In this document: one piece after another, positions 1 through 8,909 of the stretch
Position numbering within the stretch: position 1 is the first letter of the stretch
How the letters are laid out: each line of letters opens with the position of its first letter
Translations under genes and position numbers: made by a program
NCBI GenBank assembly: GCA_050117315.1
Contig: JASFMY010000057.1
Location: 1 to 36,637 of the forward strand
DNA from: JANQIV01 sp050117315
GTDB taxonomy: Bacteria; Bacteroidota; Ignavibacteria; Ignavibacteriales; Melioribacteraceae
Length of the DNA: 36,637 bases
Reading direction: 5' to 3'
Notes under the pieces: model-generated
What the model was told of the DNA's origin: nothing
What the model saw: only the letters and a program-made list of their open reading frames with translations
The model's database searches: none

Positions 1-444
1 GTTTTTGCTACATTATCTGCAAAACAATTGAATCCCGAAATTTATGTTGTGAGCAGGGCGGTTGAAGAAGGAACCGAGTCAAAACTTATTACAGCCGGGG
101 CAAGCAAAGTAGTAAAGCCTTATGACCTGGGCGGCAACAGGATGGTGCAGCTATTGATTAGACCGGGAGTAATTGATTTTATAGACGGTGTTGCAAGAGA
201 AAGAGATATGAATATTAGTCTCGAAGAAATTAAAATCTGTGAGAACTCTGTATTAATAGGTATGATGCTGAAAGATTCTCCAATAAGAAAAGACCTAAAT
301 ATTATTATAGTTGCCATAAACAAAAAATCGGGATCATTTATTTATAACCCTAAACCTGATACAAAGTTTGAAGAAGGCGATAAGCTCATTGCAATCGGTG
401 AAAAAGAAAGTTTATCAAAATTAAATAAGATTTGTCTACACTAA
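1..444 (+). CDS. K+ channel / TrkA-type RCK domain protein, C-terminal part
   Basis: The reading frame is open from the first base of the window, so the gene starts upstream and only about 147 C-terminal residues are present. The first part (VFATLSAKQLNPEIYVVSRA) matches the end of a Rossmann-type RCK_N (TrkA_N) domain, where an NAD-binding module follows a two-helix K+ channel pore. The remainder, with the pattern ...ISLEEIKI, IGMMLKDS, FEEGDKLIAIG, fits RCK_C (TrkA_C), a ligand-binding regulatory domain. The likely role is gating of potassium flux at the inner membrane. It lies 13 bases upstream of the acylase gene and may be cotranscribed with it. The pore part cannot be seen, so a soluble TrkA protein is the alternative. 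Confidence 0.8.
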   Translation, partial: VFATLSAKQLNPEIYVVSRAVEEGTESKLITAGASKVVKPYDLGGNRMVQLLIRPGVIDFIDGVARERDMNISLEEIKICENSVLIGMMLKDSPIRKDLNIIIVAINKKSGSFIYNPKPDTKFEEGDKLIAIGEKESLSKLNKICLH

Positions 445-457
445 AAATTAATCCTTC

Positions 458-2890
458 ATGAATAAAACTGTAAAAATTATACTTGGAATTTCCTTTACTT
501 TATTAAGCCTGTCTGCTATTGCTTTTTTTCTGTCCTATTACATGCTTATAAAACCCCACCCGGAATATAACGGAGAATATTCGGTAAACGGCATTGAAAA
601 TAATATCGAAATTTACAGGGACGAATATGCAATCCCCTATATATTCGCCACAACAGATTACGAAACGGCGTTTGCGTTAGGCTACGTTCATGCGCAGGAA
701 AGATTGTTTCAAATGGATATTATTAGAAGAGCGGGACAGGGAAGATTAAGTGAAGTACTTGGAACAAGGACAATTGCTTTTGATAAGATGTTCAAAACAT
801 TAGGGCTGTTCAGAAATGTAGTTGAAAATTATGACCGATATAATCCTGATGTGATAAAAATACTGGAATATTATTCGAACGGTGTTAATGCATTTATAGA
901 ATCACATGAAAGTGATTTGCAAATTGAATTTGACGTACTTGGTTATTCGCCTGAAAAATGGAAACCCGAACACAGCCTGTTAATTGTAAAACTTCTTGCC
1001 TTTGAATTAAATATAAGCTGGTGGACGGACGTTTCATTTGCTCATTTAATTCAAAAACTAGGCGCGGAAAAAGTTAAAGATGTTATCCCAGACTATCCGG
1101 AAAACGGAACGCTGATAATTTCGGAGGGTTTTGAAAAATATGTTCAAGTACCTTATAACTTTATGAATGTTCATAAAGAATATCTGGACTACTTCGGGTT
1201 AGCCGGAACACACATTGGTTCAAATAGCTGGATAGTAAACGGAGAAAAATCCGAATCCGGTAAAGTAATAATTGCAAACGATCCTCACCTGCAATTTACA
1301 ATTCCCGGCAAATGGTACTTTGCTGTTTTAAGGGGGGATAAGTTAAAAGCAGAAGGATTCACCATCCCCGGTGCTCCTGTTATTGTTATAGGTAAAAATG
1401 AGAACATTGCATGGGCATTAACAAACGTTATGGCTGATGACTGTGATTTTTATGCGGAGAAATTAGATGAACAAAAAGAAAATTATTTGTTGAATAATAA
1501 ATGGGTTCCGTTAAAATCTGTTATGGATACAATAATTGTCAAAGATTCCGCAGACGTAGTAATTGAATTGAAATCAACTCACAGGGGCCCTTTAATTACA
1601 GAAGCACATCCATATATTGACCGCTATCCTAATGAATATCAAGACGATGTAAACTTATCTATGCGATGGACTGCTTTAGATTTCAGCGACGAACTCTATG
1701 CAATAATGTCTGTCAATAAAGCAAGTAACTGGAATGAATTTAAAGATGCGCTTAGCCGTTATACTGTCCCGGGGCAAAATTTTGTTTACGGGGACAAAGA
1801 TGGTAATATAGGTTATGTTTGCGGAGTTAGGCTGCCTTTGCGAAGGTTTAAGAATTCCCCTACAATGATTTATGACGGTACAACAAATACCTACGACTGG
1901 AGCGGTTATGTGCCTTTCAAATCAATACCTAAGCTCTTTAACCCGCCGTCTAATTTTATATCAACAGCAAACAACAAAACTATTGATCCCTTTCCGTATC
2001 ATATTTCAAATATCTGGGAACCTCCTTCAAGAATTGATAGAATAAACGAACTGCTGAATTCCAAGGATAAACATTCAATAGAAGATTTTAAAAATTACCA
2101 GTATGATTTTTATTCAAAGTACGCCGAAAGTATTGTGCCTTTTATTTTAAGCGCATTTGAAAATGTTGAAGCAACAAATGAAAATTTAATTACTTCTCTA
2201 AAACTGCTTGAAAGCTGGGATTACGTTATGTCCAAGTACAGTCAGACTCCTACTGTGTTCCTTACGTTTTATCAATTCTTATTGAAGAACATTTATTACG
2301 ATGAAATGGGTGAAGAGCTCTTTAAGGAATATAGTTTTATGGCTAACGTGCCTTATAGATCTGTTTATGAATTATTAACCGAAAATAAATCAACGTGGTT
2401 CGATAACGTAGAAACGGAGAAAATTGAAAGCCGGGATGATATAATAAGAGAAAGCTTGGTAGATGCTTTGGATTACCTTGAACATAATATAAATGAAAAT
2501 ATTGAATACTGGCAATGGGGTAATATCCATCAACTTACATTTGAGCATTTCTTTCATGGAAATATCGGAATTGTAAATGAGCTTGTAGATATCGGTCCTT
2601 TTGAAATTGGGGGAGACGGTACGACAATATTTAATACGGAGTACAGATTTGATGAACCCTTTGATGTTAAGCTTGGCCCGTCTATGCGTTACGTTTTTGA
2701 TTTCGCAGATTCGAACCATATATATTTTAATATGCCTATCGGTCAATCAGGCCATATTCTTAGCAGACATTATGATGATTTAACAAAATTATGGTTGGAA
2801 GGAAACTACATAAAATTAAATATTGATGATGATTTTATTAGAAGAAGTAATTATAATTATTTATTATTGCGTTCTAGTAATCGGAATTAA
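458..2890 (+). CDS. Penicillin acylase family protein (Ntn-hydrolase, peptidase S45)
   Basis: An 810-residue precursor of the self-processing N-terminal-nucleophile amidase family (penicillin G acylase, AHL acylase). An N-terminal hydrophobic segment at about residues 7-28 exports or anchors it. The A-chain motif GYVHAQERLFQMD is at about 75-87. The autocleavage site is G254/S255 in HIGSNSWIVNG, making Ser255 the predicted nucleophile of the B chain. Further family motifs are NDPHL, the oxyanion-region ALTNVMADDCDFY and ISTANNK near 506, followed by a conserved RIDRI stretch. Length is normal for the family. The expected reaction is hydrolysis of an amide bond to a small acyl or aminoacyl group outside the cytoplasm; the substrate cannot be read from the sequence. 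It is probably cotranscribed with the upstream channel gene. Confidence 0.9.
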   Translation: MNKTVKIILGISFTLLSLSAIAFFLSYYMLIKPHPEYNGEYSVNGIENNIEIYRDEYAIPYIFATTDYETAFALGYVHAQERLFQMDIIRRAGQGRLSEVLGTRTIAFDKMFKTLGLFRNVVENYDRYNPDVIKILEYYSNGVNAFIESHESDLQIEFDVLGYSPEKWKPEHSLLIVKLLAFELNISWWTDVSFAHLIQKLGAEKVKDVIPDYPENGTLIISEGFEKYVQVPYNFMNVHKEYLDYFGLAGTHIGSNSWIVNGEKSESGKVIIANDPHLQFTIPGKWYFAVLRGDKLKAEGFTIPGAPVIVIGKNENIAWALTNVMADDCDFYAEKLDEQKENYLLNNKWVPLKSVMDTIIVKDSADVVIELKSTHRGPLITEAHPYIDRYPNEYQDDVNLSMRWTALDFSDELYAIMSVNKASNWNEFKDALSRYTVPGQNFVYGDKDGNIGYVCGVRLPLRRFKNSPTMIYDGTTNTYDWSGYVPFKSIPKLFNPPSNFISTANNKTIDPFPYHISNIWEPPSRIDRINELLNSKDKHSIEDFKNYQYDFYSKYAESIVPFILSAFENVEATNENLITSLKLLESWDYVMSKYSQTPTVFLTFYQFLLKNIYYDEMGEELFKEYSFMANVPYRSVYELLTENKSTWFDNVETEKIESRDDIIRESLVDALDYLEHNINENIEYWQWGNIHQLTFEHFFHGNIGIVNELVDIGPFEIGGDGTTIFNTEYRFDEPFDVKLGPSMRYVFDFADSNHIYFNMPIGQSGHILSRHYDDLTKLWLEGNYIKLNIDDDFIRRSNYNYLLLRSSNRN

Positions 2891-2948
2891 TTTCTTCCGT
2901 ACATATCTAGGTAAAATATTAAATTAAAATTCAGCAAATAAGAATCAT

Positions 2949-3902
2949 ATGAAAGTAACAGAACACTTAGACAAAGCAACATCACCTTTAATTAGTTTTG
3001 AAATTATTCCACCCAAACGAGGAGGTGACATTAGGCAGTTGATGAATGTGCTTGATACAATTGTTAAATACGGTCCCCCGTTTATTGACATAACAAGCCA
3101 CGCTGCTGAAGTTATTTACGATGAAACTCCCGATGGCGGTTACAGGATGAAAATAAAAAGAAAAAGGCCCGGCACGCTGGGGATATGTGCTCTTATTCAA
3201 AATAAATATAATGTTGATGCCGTACCTCATGTAATCTGTAAGGGCTTTACAAAAGAAGAAACCGAAGACTTTTTAATAGAACTGCATTATTTGGGAATTG
3301 ATAATGTACTTGCTATCCGCGGTGATGACAGTGGTTTTAATAAGCCTGTAAAGTTCGGAAGATCGAGAAATGAATTTGCAGTTGATCTTGTAAAACAGAT
3401 AAGCAACATCAATAAAGGTATTTATTTGGAAGAAGATTTGTTGGACGCTGAACCAATGGATTTTTGCATTGGAATAGGCGCTTACCCGGAAAAACACTTT
3501 GAAGCTCCCAACCTTCATTCCGATGTAAGATTTACTAAAAAGAAAATTGACACCGGGGCTAGGTACATAGTTACCCAAATGTTTTATGATAACGAAAAGT
3601 ATTTCAAATTTGTTGACCTTTGCCGGAAAGAAGGAATAAATGTGCCGATTATTCCAGGGTTAAAATTATTAACGTCTAAATTGCAATTAACTAGTCTTCC
3701 AAAAAATTTCTACATAGACCTGCCCGACGAACTGTCAGATGAAATTAGTGCTGCAAAACCGGAGCATGTTTTGGAAATTGGAATAAACTGGACATTAAAA
3801 CAGGCGGAGGAATTGTTAAACAACAATGTACCTGCTATTCATTTTTATATAATGCAGAACCCGGAGCCGATTACAAAGCTAATGGATAAACTAAAAATAT
3901 AA
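2949..3902 (+). CDS. metF: Methylenetetrahydrofolate reductase
   Basis: A 317-residue protein of the MTHFR family (FAD TIM barrel), which reduces 5,10-methylene-THF to 5-methyl-THF for methionine synthesis in the cytoplasm. Recognisable segments are SFEIIPPKRGG at the N terminus (the conserved Glu of the active site), HVICKGFTKEE, LGIDNVLAIRGD, the IGAYPEKH motif, GARYIVTQMFYD and IPIIPGLK-like VPIIPGLKLL. Length matches bacterial MetF (about 290-320 aa). The gene starts 58 bases after the acylase gene and ends 9 bases before the oxidoreductase gene, so it probably heads or sits within the long plus-strand transcription unit running to 8.5 kb. Confidence 0.93.
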   Translation: MKVTEHLDKATSPLISFEIIPPKRGGDIRQLMNVLDTIVKYGPPFIDITSHAAEVIYDETPDGGYRMKIKRKRPGTLGICALIQNKYNVDAVPHVICKGFTKEETEDFLIELHYLGIDNVLAIRGDDSGFNKPVKFGRSRNEFAVDLVKQISNINKGIYLEEDLLDAEPMDFCIGIGAYPEKHFEAPNLHSDVRFTKKKIDTGARYIVTQMFYDNEKYFKFVDLCRKEGINVPIIPGLKLLTSKLQLTSLPKNFYIDLPDELSDEISAAKPEHVLEIGINWTLKQAEELLNNNVPAIHFYIMQNPEPITKLMDKLKI

Positions 3903-3911
3903 TTTTATATA

Positions 3912-4922
3912 ATGAAAATTATATCCGCTAAAAAACAAATTAGGCTGCCCCGTAAAGGAGTAACAAGATTAAAGTGGGGAGTAGCAGGGCTCGGGAATTT
4001 TTCCGAAATGTCTTTCATTCCAACATTACAGAAATTAAAAAAGAGCAAAGTTGTTTCCTTATACAGCAGCAGTTTTGAAAGAACAAAACACTTAGGGAAA
4101 AAGTTTGCAATAGAAAATAAGTTTAACAACTTTGAACAGTTTTTAGATTCGGATATAGATACGGTTTATATATCAAGCGCAAATGCCGACCATTATAAAC
4201 AGGTAATAGCTTCTGCAAACGCGGGTAAAAATATTTTGTGTGAAAAGCCACTTGCAGTTAACTCTAAACAAACCAGAGACATTATTGAAACCTGTAAAAA
4301 GAATGAGGTTATCTTGGCTGTTAATTATTTGTTCAGGTTTAACCCGCTTGTTCAAAAAGCAAAAGAATTTATTAACAAAGGATTACTTGGGAAAGTATTT
4401 TTTATAAGCATAAGCTTTAACGCTTATATTCCTCCGAGTGATAATTTTAGATTTAACAAGTACCAGGATGGCGGCGGAGTCCTGTTTGACATTGGGACAC
4501 ATACAATAGATTTACTAAAATTTTTTGGAGGTCCTTTTAAGAAGGTAAGCGGCATTACAGACAATATAATTTATAAGACCGAAGTTGAAGATTTCGCTGC
4601 TGCTAATTTTGAATTTGAAAACGGCGCATACGGATTTATGAGTACTTCTTTCATTGCACAAAAACCGCACAGAAGGATCGATATAATTGGGCATAAAGGG
4701 AACTTAAGTATCGAAAATGTTTTCAGCAGGAAAACCGTACCGAGTAAATTAACAATCGATTTAATCGGTGAAGCAAAAAAAACTTTTATGAAGAGATCGG
4801 ATAACTTGTTATATCATCTAAGAGCCTTACAGAAAACATTTATCAACAAAACTGTACCGGAAAATAATCTGGGAAGTGCCGCGGAAAACGTTGAAATTAT
4901 TGAACAAATTTTAAATCAATAA
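3912..4922 (+). CDS. Gfo/Idh/MocA family NAD(P)-dependent oxidoreductase
   Basis: A 336-residue two-domain dehydrogenase. The Rossmann dinucleotide motif WGVAGLGNFSE is at about residues 22-31 and the family signature CEKPLAVN at 110-117, with the Lys-Pro pair that contacts the nicotinamide and substrate. DGGGVLFDIGTHTIDLL at about 190-206 carries the conserved GxHxxD-like active-site stretch. The first 20 residues (basic, before the Rossmann strand) form an extra tail and the true start could be slightly downstream. Substrates in this family are usually sugars or inositol derivatives; the neighbours (metF, ddl) do not identify one here. Confidence 0.88.
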   Translation: MKIISAKKQIRLPRKGVTRLKWGVAGLGNFSEMSFIPTLQKLKKSKVVSLYSSSFERTKHLGKKFAIENKFNNFEQFLDSDIDTVYISSANADHYKQVIASANAGKNILCEKPLAVNSKQTRDIIETCKKNEVILAVNYLFRFNPLVQKAKEFINKGLLGKVFFISISFNAYIPPSDNFRFNKYQDGGGVLFDIGTHTIDLLKFFGGPFKKVSGITDNIIYKTEVEDFAAANFEFENGAYGFMSTSFIAQKPHRRIDIIGHKGNLSIENVFSRKTVPSKLTIDLIGEAKKTFMKRSDNLLYHLRALQKTFINKTVPENNLGSAAENVEIIEQILNQ

Positions 4923-4932
4923 AAAGAAAAAC

Positions 4933-5940
4933 TTGCCGAATAATAAAAATATTAATATTGCATTAATTGTTGGTGGAGCTTCTGCCGAAAGAGAAGTATC
5001 AAAACTTACAGGCAAAAATATTTATGAAGCTTTACTGTCACTTGAATACAACGTAAAAGTTATTGATCCGGCATATGGATGTAATCAGCCGGAAAATATT
5101 GAACACTTCTTTGATGAACAAAATCATTTTGAAATCAACACACAGAATTATGTCCGTGCGGTAAACTCGGATCTGTTTGATAATATTGACGTTGCTTTTA
5201 ATGCACTTCACGGCCCGTGGGGAGAGGACGGTACAATACAATCTTTATTTGAGTTGCGGGGCTTAAAATATACCGGTTCCAAAGTTTTGGGAAGTGCTGT
5301 GGCAATGGATAAAATGTTTTCCAAAATTTCGTTCGAACATTTTAAAGTTAATACTCCCTGGTGGTTTTTAATAGAAAAAGAAGAAAATAATATTGAATCA
5401 ATAGTTCAAAAAATAAATTCAGGGTTTGGGTTCCCGTGTGTCATTAAGCCTAATAATCAAGGTTCAACAGTCGGATTAACAATATGCAAAAACGAAAACC
5501 AAATCAGTGATGCGCTTGAGCTTTCAAGAAATCATTGCGATAAAGCCTTGGTGGAAGAGTTTATCAGCGGTTACGAGTTAACAGTAGGTGTGCTTGACAA
5601 AAAATGTTTTGAACCGCTGGAGATAAAACCCAAAAGCGGTTTTTATGATTATGAGAGTAAGTATACTCCCGGAATGTCGGAATACGAAGTGCCGGCTAAC
5701 TTCCCTATAAATGTTTTAACGGCATTAAAGGAACAGGCTTATAAGGCTTTTCTTGCTGTCGGGGCTGAAGACTTTGCGCGTGTTGATTTCCGACTTTCGG
5801 AGAAGCACATACCTTACTGCCTGGAGGTGAATACTTTGCCCGGCATGACAAGTACCAGCCTGTTACCCAAAGCTGCCAAAGTTGACGGAATTTCCTATGA
5901 ACAATTGGTTGATAAAATTGTTAAGTTAGCCCTGAAATGA
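4933..5940 (+). CDS. ddl: D-alanine--D-alanine ligase
   Basis: A 335-residue ATP-grasp ligase that joins two D-alanines for peptidoglycan precursor synthesis in the cytoplasm. Seen in order: the N-terminal IALIVGGASAEREVS loop with the catalytic Glu, HGPWGEDGTIQ, the YTGSKVLGSAVAMDK segment, the ATP-grasp lysine loop VIKPNNQGSTVGL, VEEFISGYELTVGVL, and the Mg-binding C terminus DFARVDFR ... CLEVNTLPGMT. The start is a TTG 10 bases after the previous stop; no ATG fits the family's N terminus. The ATGA overlap with the downstream ftsB-like gene couples cell-wall precursor synthesis to a division gene. Confidence 0.95.
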   Translation: MPNNKNINIALIVGGASAEREVSKLTGKNIYEALLSLEYNVKVIDPAYGCNQPENIEHFFDEQNHFEINTQNYVRAVNSDLFDNIDVAFNALHGPWGEDGTIQSLFELRGLKYTGSKVLGSAVAMDKMFSKISFEHFKVNTPWWFLIEKEENNIESIVQKINSGFGFPCVIKPNNQGSTVGLTICKNENQISDALELSRNHCDKALVEEFISGYELTVGVLDKKCFEPLEIKPKSGFYDYESKYTPGMSEYEVPANFPINVLTALKEQAYKAFLAVGAEDFARVDFRLSEKHIPYCLEVNTLPGMTSTSLLPKAAKVDGISYEQLVDKIVKLALK

Positions 5941-6236
5941 AGAATAAAAAAACATTAACAAAAAAAATATTTTTGTACGGATACTTTGCGATAATTCTAT
6001 TGGGAATAGTTTTCTTAATATTTAATGAGAACGGCGTTATAAAGTTTGTTAGTCTGAAATACGATATTGAAAAACTGGACGAAGAAATAAACAATGCTGA
6101 AGTTAGTTTACATAAATTATCAAGTGAGATTGATTCGTTAAAGAATAGTGAGATAAAGATTGAACAGGTTGCACGCGAAAAATATTTGATGAAAAGGGAA
6201 AGTGAAAAAGGATTTAAAGTAGAAGAACAAAATTAG
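5937..6236 (+). CDS. FtsB/DivIC family septum formation initiator
   Basis: A 99-residue single-pass membrane protein. One transmembrane helix lies at about residues 11-28, followed by a coiled coil (about 38-75, heptad-like leucines) and a short tail that includes VAREKYLMKRESEKGFKV. The REKYLMK segment is the conserved 'A-R-E-x-Y-x-M' end of the DivIC/FtsB family. The protein is expected to join the FtsQ/L-type divisome subcomplex. Its ATG overlaps the ddl stop codon (ATGA), which suggests translational coupling. The family has low sequence conservation, so the call rests on topology plus the tail motif. Confidence 0.85.
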   Translation: MKNKKTLTKKIFLYGYFAIILLGIVFLIFNENGVIKFVSLKYDIEKLDEEINNAEVSLHKLSSEIDSLKNSEIKIEQVAREKYLMKRESEKGFKVEEQN

Positions 6237-6238
6237 CT

Positions 6239-7537
6239 TTGCCGGAAAACATAAACATACCGAATACACCCCTTGCAGAAAGAGTTAGGCCGAAATCATT
6301 AGAAGATTTCCAAGGACAGGAACATTTAGTTGGTGAAGATAAACCGCTGTTTACAATGGTGGCAAACGATACTATCACTTCATTTATTTTGTGGGGTCCT
6401 CCCGGCACGGGTAAAACAACACTTGCAAAAATAATCTCCGAGAAAACTGGTGCAGACTTTTTTAAGATAAACGCAGTTTCTGCAGGTGTAAAAGATGTAA
6501 GGCAGATAATAGAAATAGGGAAGAAAAACAACGAGTACTTCAGAAAAACAATTTTATTTATAGATGAAATTCATAGGTTTAATAAAGCACAGCAGGATGC
6601 CTTATTATCCTCCGTTGAATCCGGCGAAATTATTTTAATCGGCGCAACCACTGAAAATCCCTCCTTTGAAGTTATACCGGCTTTAAGAAGCAGGGTCAGA
6701 ATTTTTGTATTAAACGAATTGTCAAAAAAAGATTTAACGAATATTTTAAACTTTTCTTTAACCAATGATGAAGTGCTTAAAAACTATAATATCAAAATAG
6801 TAGATGAAGATTTTCTGATTTACCTATCGGGCGGCGATGCAAGAATCATGTTGAACATTCTTGAAGCAAGTGTTTATCAAAAATTAGATGAAGAAGAAAT
6901 TATAGTAGATAAAGAAGTTCTTGAAAATGTAGTCCAAAATAAAAATATAATTTATGACAAGGGCGGTGAAGAACACTATAATGTTATTTCTGCTTTTATA
7001 AAAAGTGTAAGGGGAAGCGACCCGGATGCAGCACTTTATTGGCTTGCAAGAATGCTTGAAGGTGGAGAAGACCCTCTCTTTATTGCAAGAAGGTTAATAA
7101 TTTTAGCTTCTGAAGATATTGGAAACGCTTCGCCAAACGGGCTTGTGCTGGCAGAGGCTGCTTTTGGAGCAGTTGAAAAAATTGGAATGCCCGAAGCGAG
7201 GATAATATTAGCACAGTGTACAACCTATTTGGCATCGTGTCCTAAAAGCAATGCTTCTTATTCCGGGCTTAATAAAGCTTACGGTGACGTTAACAACAGG
7301 GAGTTATTTTCCGTACCACTTCATTTAAGGAATGCACCCACAAAACTTATGAAAGAATTGAACTACGGGAAGGAATATAAGTATGCCCACGACTTTGAAA
7401 ATAATTTTGTTTCCGAAAATTATTTTCCTGATGAAATGAAGGGGACGCAGTATTATTTCCCGACAGATAACGGCCAGGAAAAAAACTTAAAAGAACGCTT
7501 AAAAAAACTTTGGAATGAAATTAAAAAATACAAATGA
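6239..7537 (+). CDS. rarA: Replication-associated recombination protein A (RarA/MgsA AAA+ ATPase)
   Basis: A 432-residue AAA+ ATPase of the clamp-loader clade that acts at stalled replication forks. N-terminal PLAERVRPKSLEDFQGQEHL is typical of the family. Walker A is WGPPGTGKTT at about residues 52-61, Walker B is LFIDEIHRFNKAQQDALL at about 106-123, and sensor 1 is LIGATTENPSFE. The C-terminal tetramerisation domain contains SFIKSVRGSDPDAALYWLAR and ILASEDIGNASP. Length is normal. The start is TTG (MPENINIP) two bases after the preceding stop. Its stop overlaps the next start (ATGA). Confidence 0.95.
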   Translation: MPENINIPNTPLAERVRPKSLEDFQGQEHLVGEDKPLFTMVANDTITSFILWGPPGTGKTTLAKIISEKTGADFFKINAVSAGVKDVRQIIEIGKKNNEYFRKTILFIDEIHRFNKAQQDALLSSVESGEIILIGATTENPSFEVIPALRSRVRIFVLNELSKKDLTNILNFSLTNDEVLKNYNIKIVDEDFLIYLSGGDARIMLNILEASVYQKLDEEEIIVDKEVLENVVQNKNIIYDKGGEEHYNVISAFIKSVRGSDPDAALYWLARMLEGGEDPLFIARRLIILASEDIGNASPNGLVLAEAAFGAVEKIGMPEARIILAQCTTYLASCPKSNASYSGLNKAYGDVNNRELFSVPLHLRNAPTKLMKELNYGKEYKYAHDFENNFVSENYFPDEMKGTQYYFPTDNGQEKNLKERLKKLWNEIKKYK

Positions 7538-8484
7538 TTTGCAGGATTTGCGGTAACTCACAAAATAACACTGAATATAAAATTAGAGAAATGCTTTTCG
7601 GAACGAGAGAAGTATTTGAATATTTCCAATGTTCAAATTGTAATTGCCTTCAGATAAAAGATTTCCCGGAAGATTTATCAAAACATTACCCGGAAAATTA
7701 TCTCTCATACGAGTTAAAAAAGGATAATTCATTAAAAGAATATCTGAATAAGAAAAGAGACGCAGTTGCAATGGGAAATAGGTCATTGATAGGGCGAATT
7801 CTTTTAGCCCTAATTGGAGTACCTCCTTACGTTAAGCGATTGAGACAAGCCCAAATTAAAATTGATGATAAAATTGTTGATGTTGGCTGCGGACACGGTT
7901 CGTTAATTTATAGAATGAAGAATGCCGGCTTTGAAAACGTCGTTGGAATTGATCCGTTTGTTGATAGTGATATCAACTATGAAAACGGGCTGGTAATTTA
8001 TAAAAAGTCACTCTTTGATCTTGAAAGAAAATTTGATTTAGTTTCTCTTTTTCATGTACTGGAACATATGGAAGATCAATTTGAGGTATTAAAGAAAATT
8101 CATTCGTTATTAAATGAAAACAAATATGCTTTTATCGGAATACCGATTGTTGATTCCTATTCGTGGGATAAATACAAAGAGAACTGGATAAGCTTAGATG
8201 CTCCACGACATTTTTATCTTCATTCGTTAAAAAGTATAAATATTGTTGCTGAACAGAGCGGCTTTAAAATTGAAAAAATTGAATATGATTCTCTTGGTAC
8301 TCAATTTTGGGGAAGTGAACAATATGAAAAGGATATCGCCTGGTATGAGGATGATTCTTATTTTGTTAATCCTTCAAAATCAGCTTATACTAAAAAGATG
8401 TTAAAAATGTTTGATGAAAAAGCGGCTCAAGCAAATAATGAAAGAATGGGTGATAGGGCTCTTTTCTATCTGAAGAGAATATAG
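7534..8484 (+). CDS. Class I SAM-dependent methyltransferase with N-terminal zinc-binding domain
   Basis: A 316-residue protein. The N terminus has two CxxC pairs (C3/C6 and C33/C36), a probable zinc knuckle. A seven-stranded methyltransferase core follows, with motif I VDVGCGHGSL at about 115-124, the acidic VGIDPF end of strand 2 and the motif FHVLEHMEDQFEVLKKI. This layout (zinc knuckle plus Methyltransf_23/11) is common in small-molecule and sugar methyltransferases; the substrate is unknown. The gene overlaps rarA by four bases and is the last of the packed run, followed by a 425-base spacer. Confidence 0.85.
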   Translation: MICRICGNSQNNTEYKIREMLFGTREVFEYFQCSNCNCLQIKDFPEDLSKHYPENYLSYELKKDNSLKEYLNKKRDAVAMGNRSLIGRILLALIGVPPYVKRLRQAQIKIDDKIVDVGCGHGSLIYRMKNAGFENVVGIDPFVDSDINYENGLVIYKKSLFDLERKFDLVSLFHVLEHMEDQFEVLKKIHSLLNENKYAFIGIPIVDSYSWDKYKENWISLDAPRHFYLHSLKSINIVAEQSGFKIEKIEYDSLGTQFWGSEQYEKDIAWYEDDSYFVNPSKSAYTKKMLKMFDEKAAQANNERMGDRALFYLKRI

Positions 8485-8834
8485 ATTAATCCGTTGTTCG
8501 AAATTCATACTGTTATTATGGTCAATTATTATTCAGATATCAGAAAATCAATCTAAAGATTAATAAAAGCTAATACCGCAAAGAATCTCCGACACTCTGT
8601 ATGAAAATTATGAAATCCGAAAATAGCGAAATGTTGCTGTTTTCGTTTTTCCCTTTTTGTTACTATTCTCTGGTCTCCCCGATATAAAGTTATAATAATG
8701 AAAGTTAATAAAGAATTAAACGCAATTTCAACAGAATCAGGAAACGCGTTGAAAGAGATAATAATGATTTTATGAGACATGAAAAAAGTATAAGCCGACT
8801 GGAAAAACAGATCGTTGCACTTATTAAAAAACAC
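8485..8834. other. Intergenic stretch without a convincing intact gene
   Basis: No intact coding sequence of normal length is recognised between the methyltransferase and the peptidase gene. It contains a possible decayed small gene (separate entry, 8698-8843) and ends in the regulatory palindromes listed separately. Confidence 0.5.
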
Positions 8835-8843
8835 TTGACTTAG
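8698..8843 (+). pseudogene. Possible frameshifted small ORF
   Basis: An ATG at 8698 opens MKVNKELNAISTESGNAL and then stops soon after. From 8751 a second frame reads ERDNNDFMRHEKSISRLEKQ and on to the stop at 8841-8843, a charged helical tail unlike random translation. One frameshift near 8750 would join them into a protein of about 48 residues. No clear ribosome binding site is present and I do not recognise a family, so this may be chance. Confidence 0.25.
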
Positions 8844-8862
8844 TAAAAAAAATTTTTTACTC
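8843..8862. terminator. A/T inverted repeat AGTAAAAAA-AA-TTTTTTACT
   Basis: Perfect 9-base arms with a 2-base centre, directly after the stop at 8843 and before the peptidase gene. It could act as a weak bidirectional terminator or as a protein-binding site. It lies directly next to the two palindromes that follow. Confidence 0.35.
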
Positions 8863-8908
8863 TGTAATTATTGTTACAGTTAATGCTAATTATGTAATAT
8901 ACATTACA
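8862..8908. promoter_or_regulatory. Two tandem palindromic operator candidates
   Basis: The first is CTGTAA-TTATTG-TTACAG at 8862-8879. The second is TGTAAT-ATAC-ATTACA at 8893-8908. Both share TGTAA...TTACA half-sites and their centres are 30 bases apart, roughly three helical turns, so two dimers could bind the same face of DNA. The second touches the ATG of the peptidase gene at 8910. A TTGACT at 8835-8840 with a weak -10 (TACTCT, 8858-8863) could be the promoter. The MurR/RpiR regulator encoded 2.4 kb downstream in the same cluster is a candidate binder; that link is inference. Confidence 0.5.
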
Positions 8909-8909
8909 G

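Noticed and set aside
2390..2746. Minus-strand ORF of 118 codons inside the acylase gene
   Set aside because: It overlaps a well-recognised family gene for its whole length and its translation shows no domain or sensible start context.
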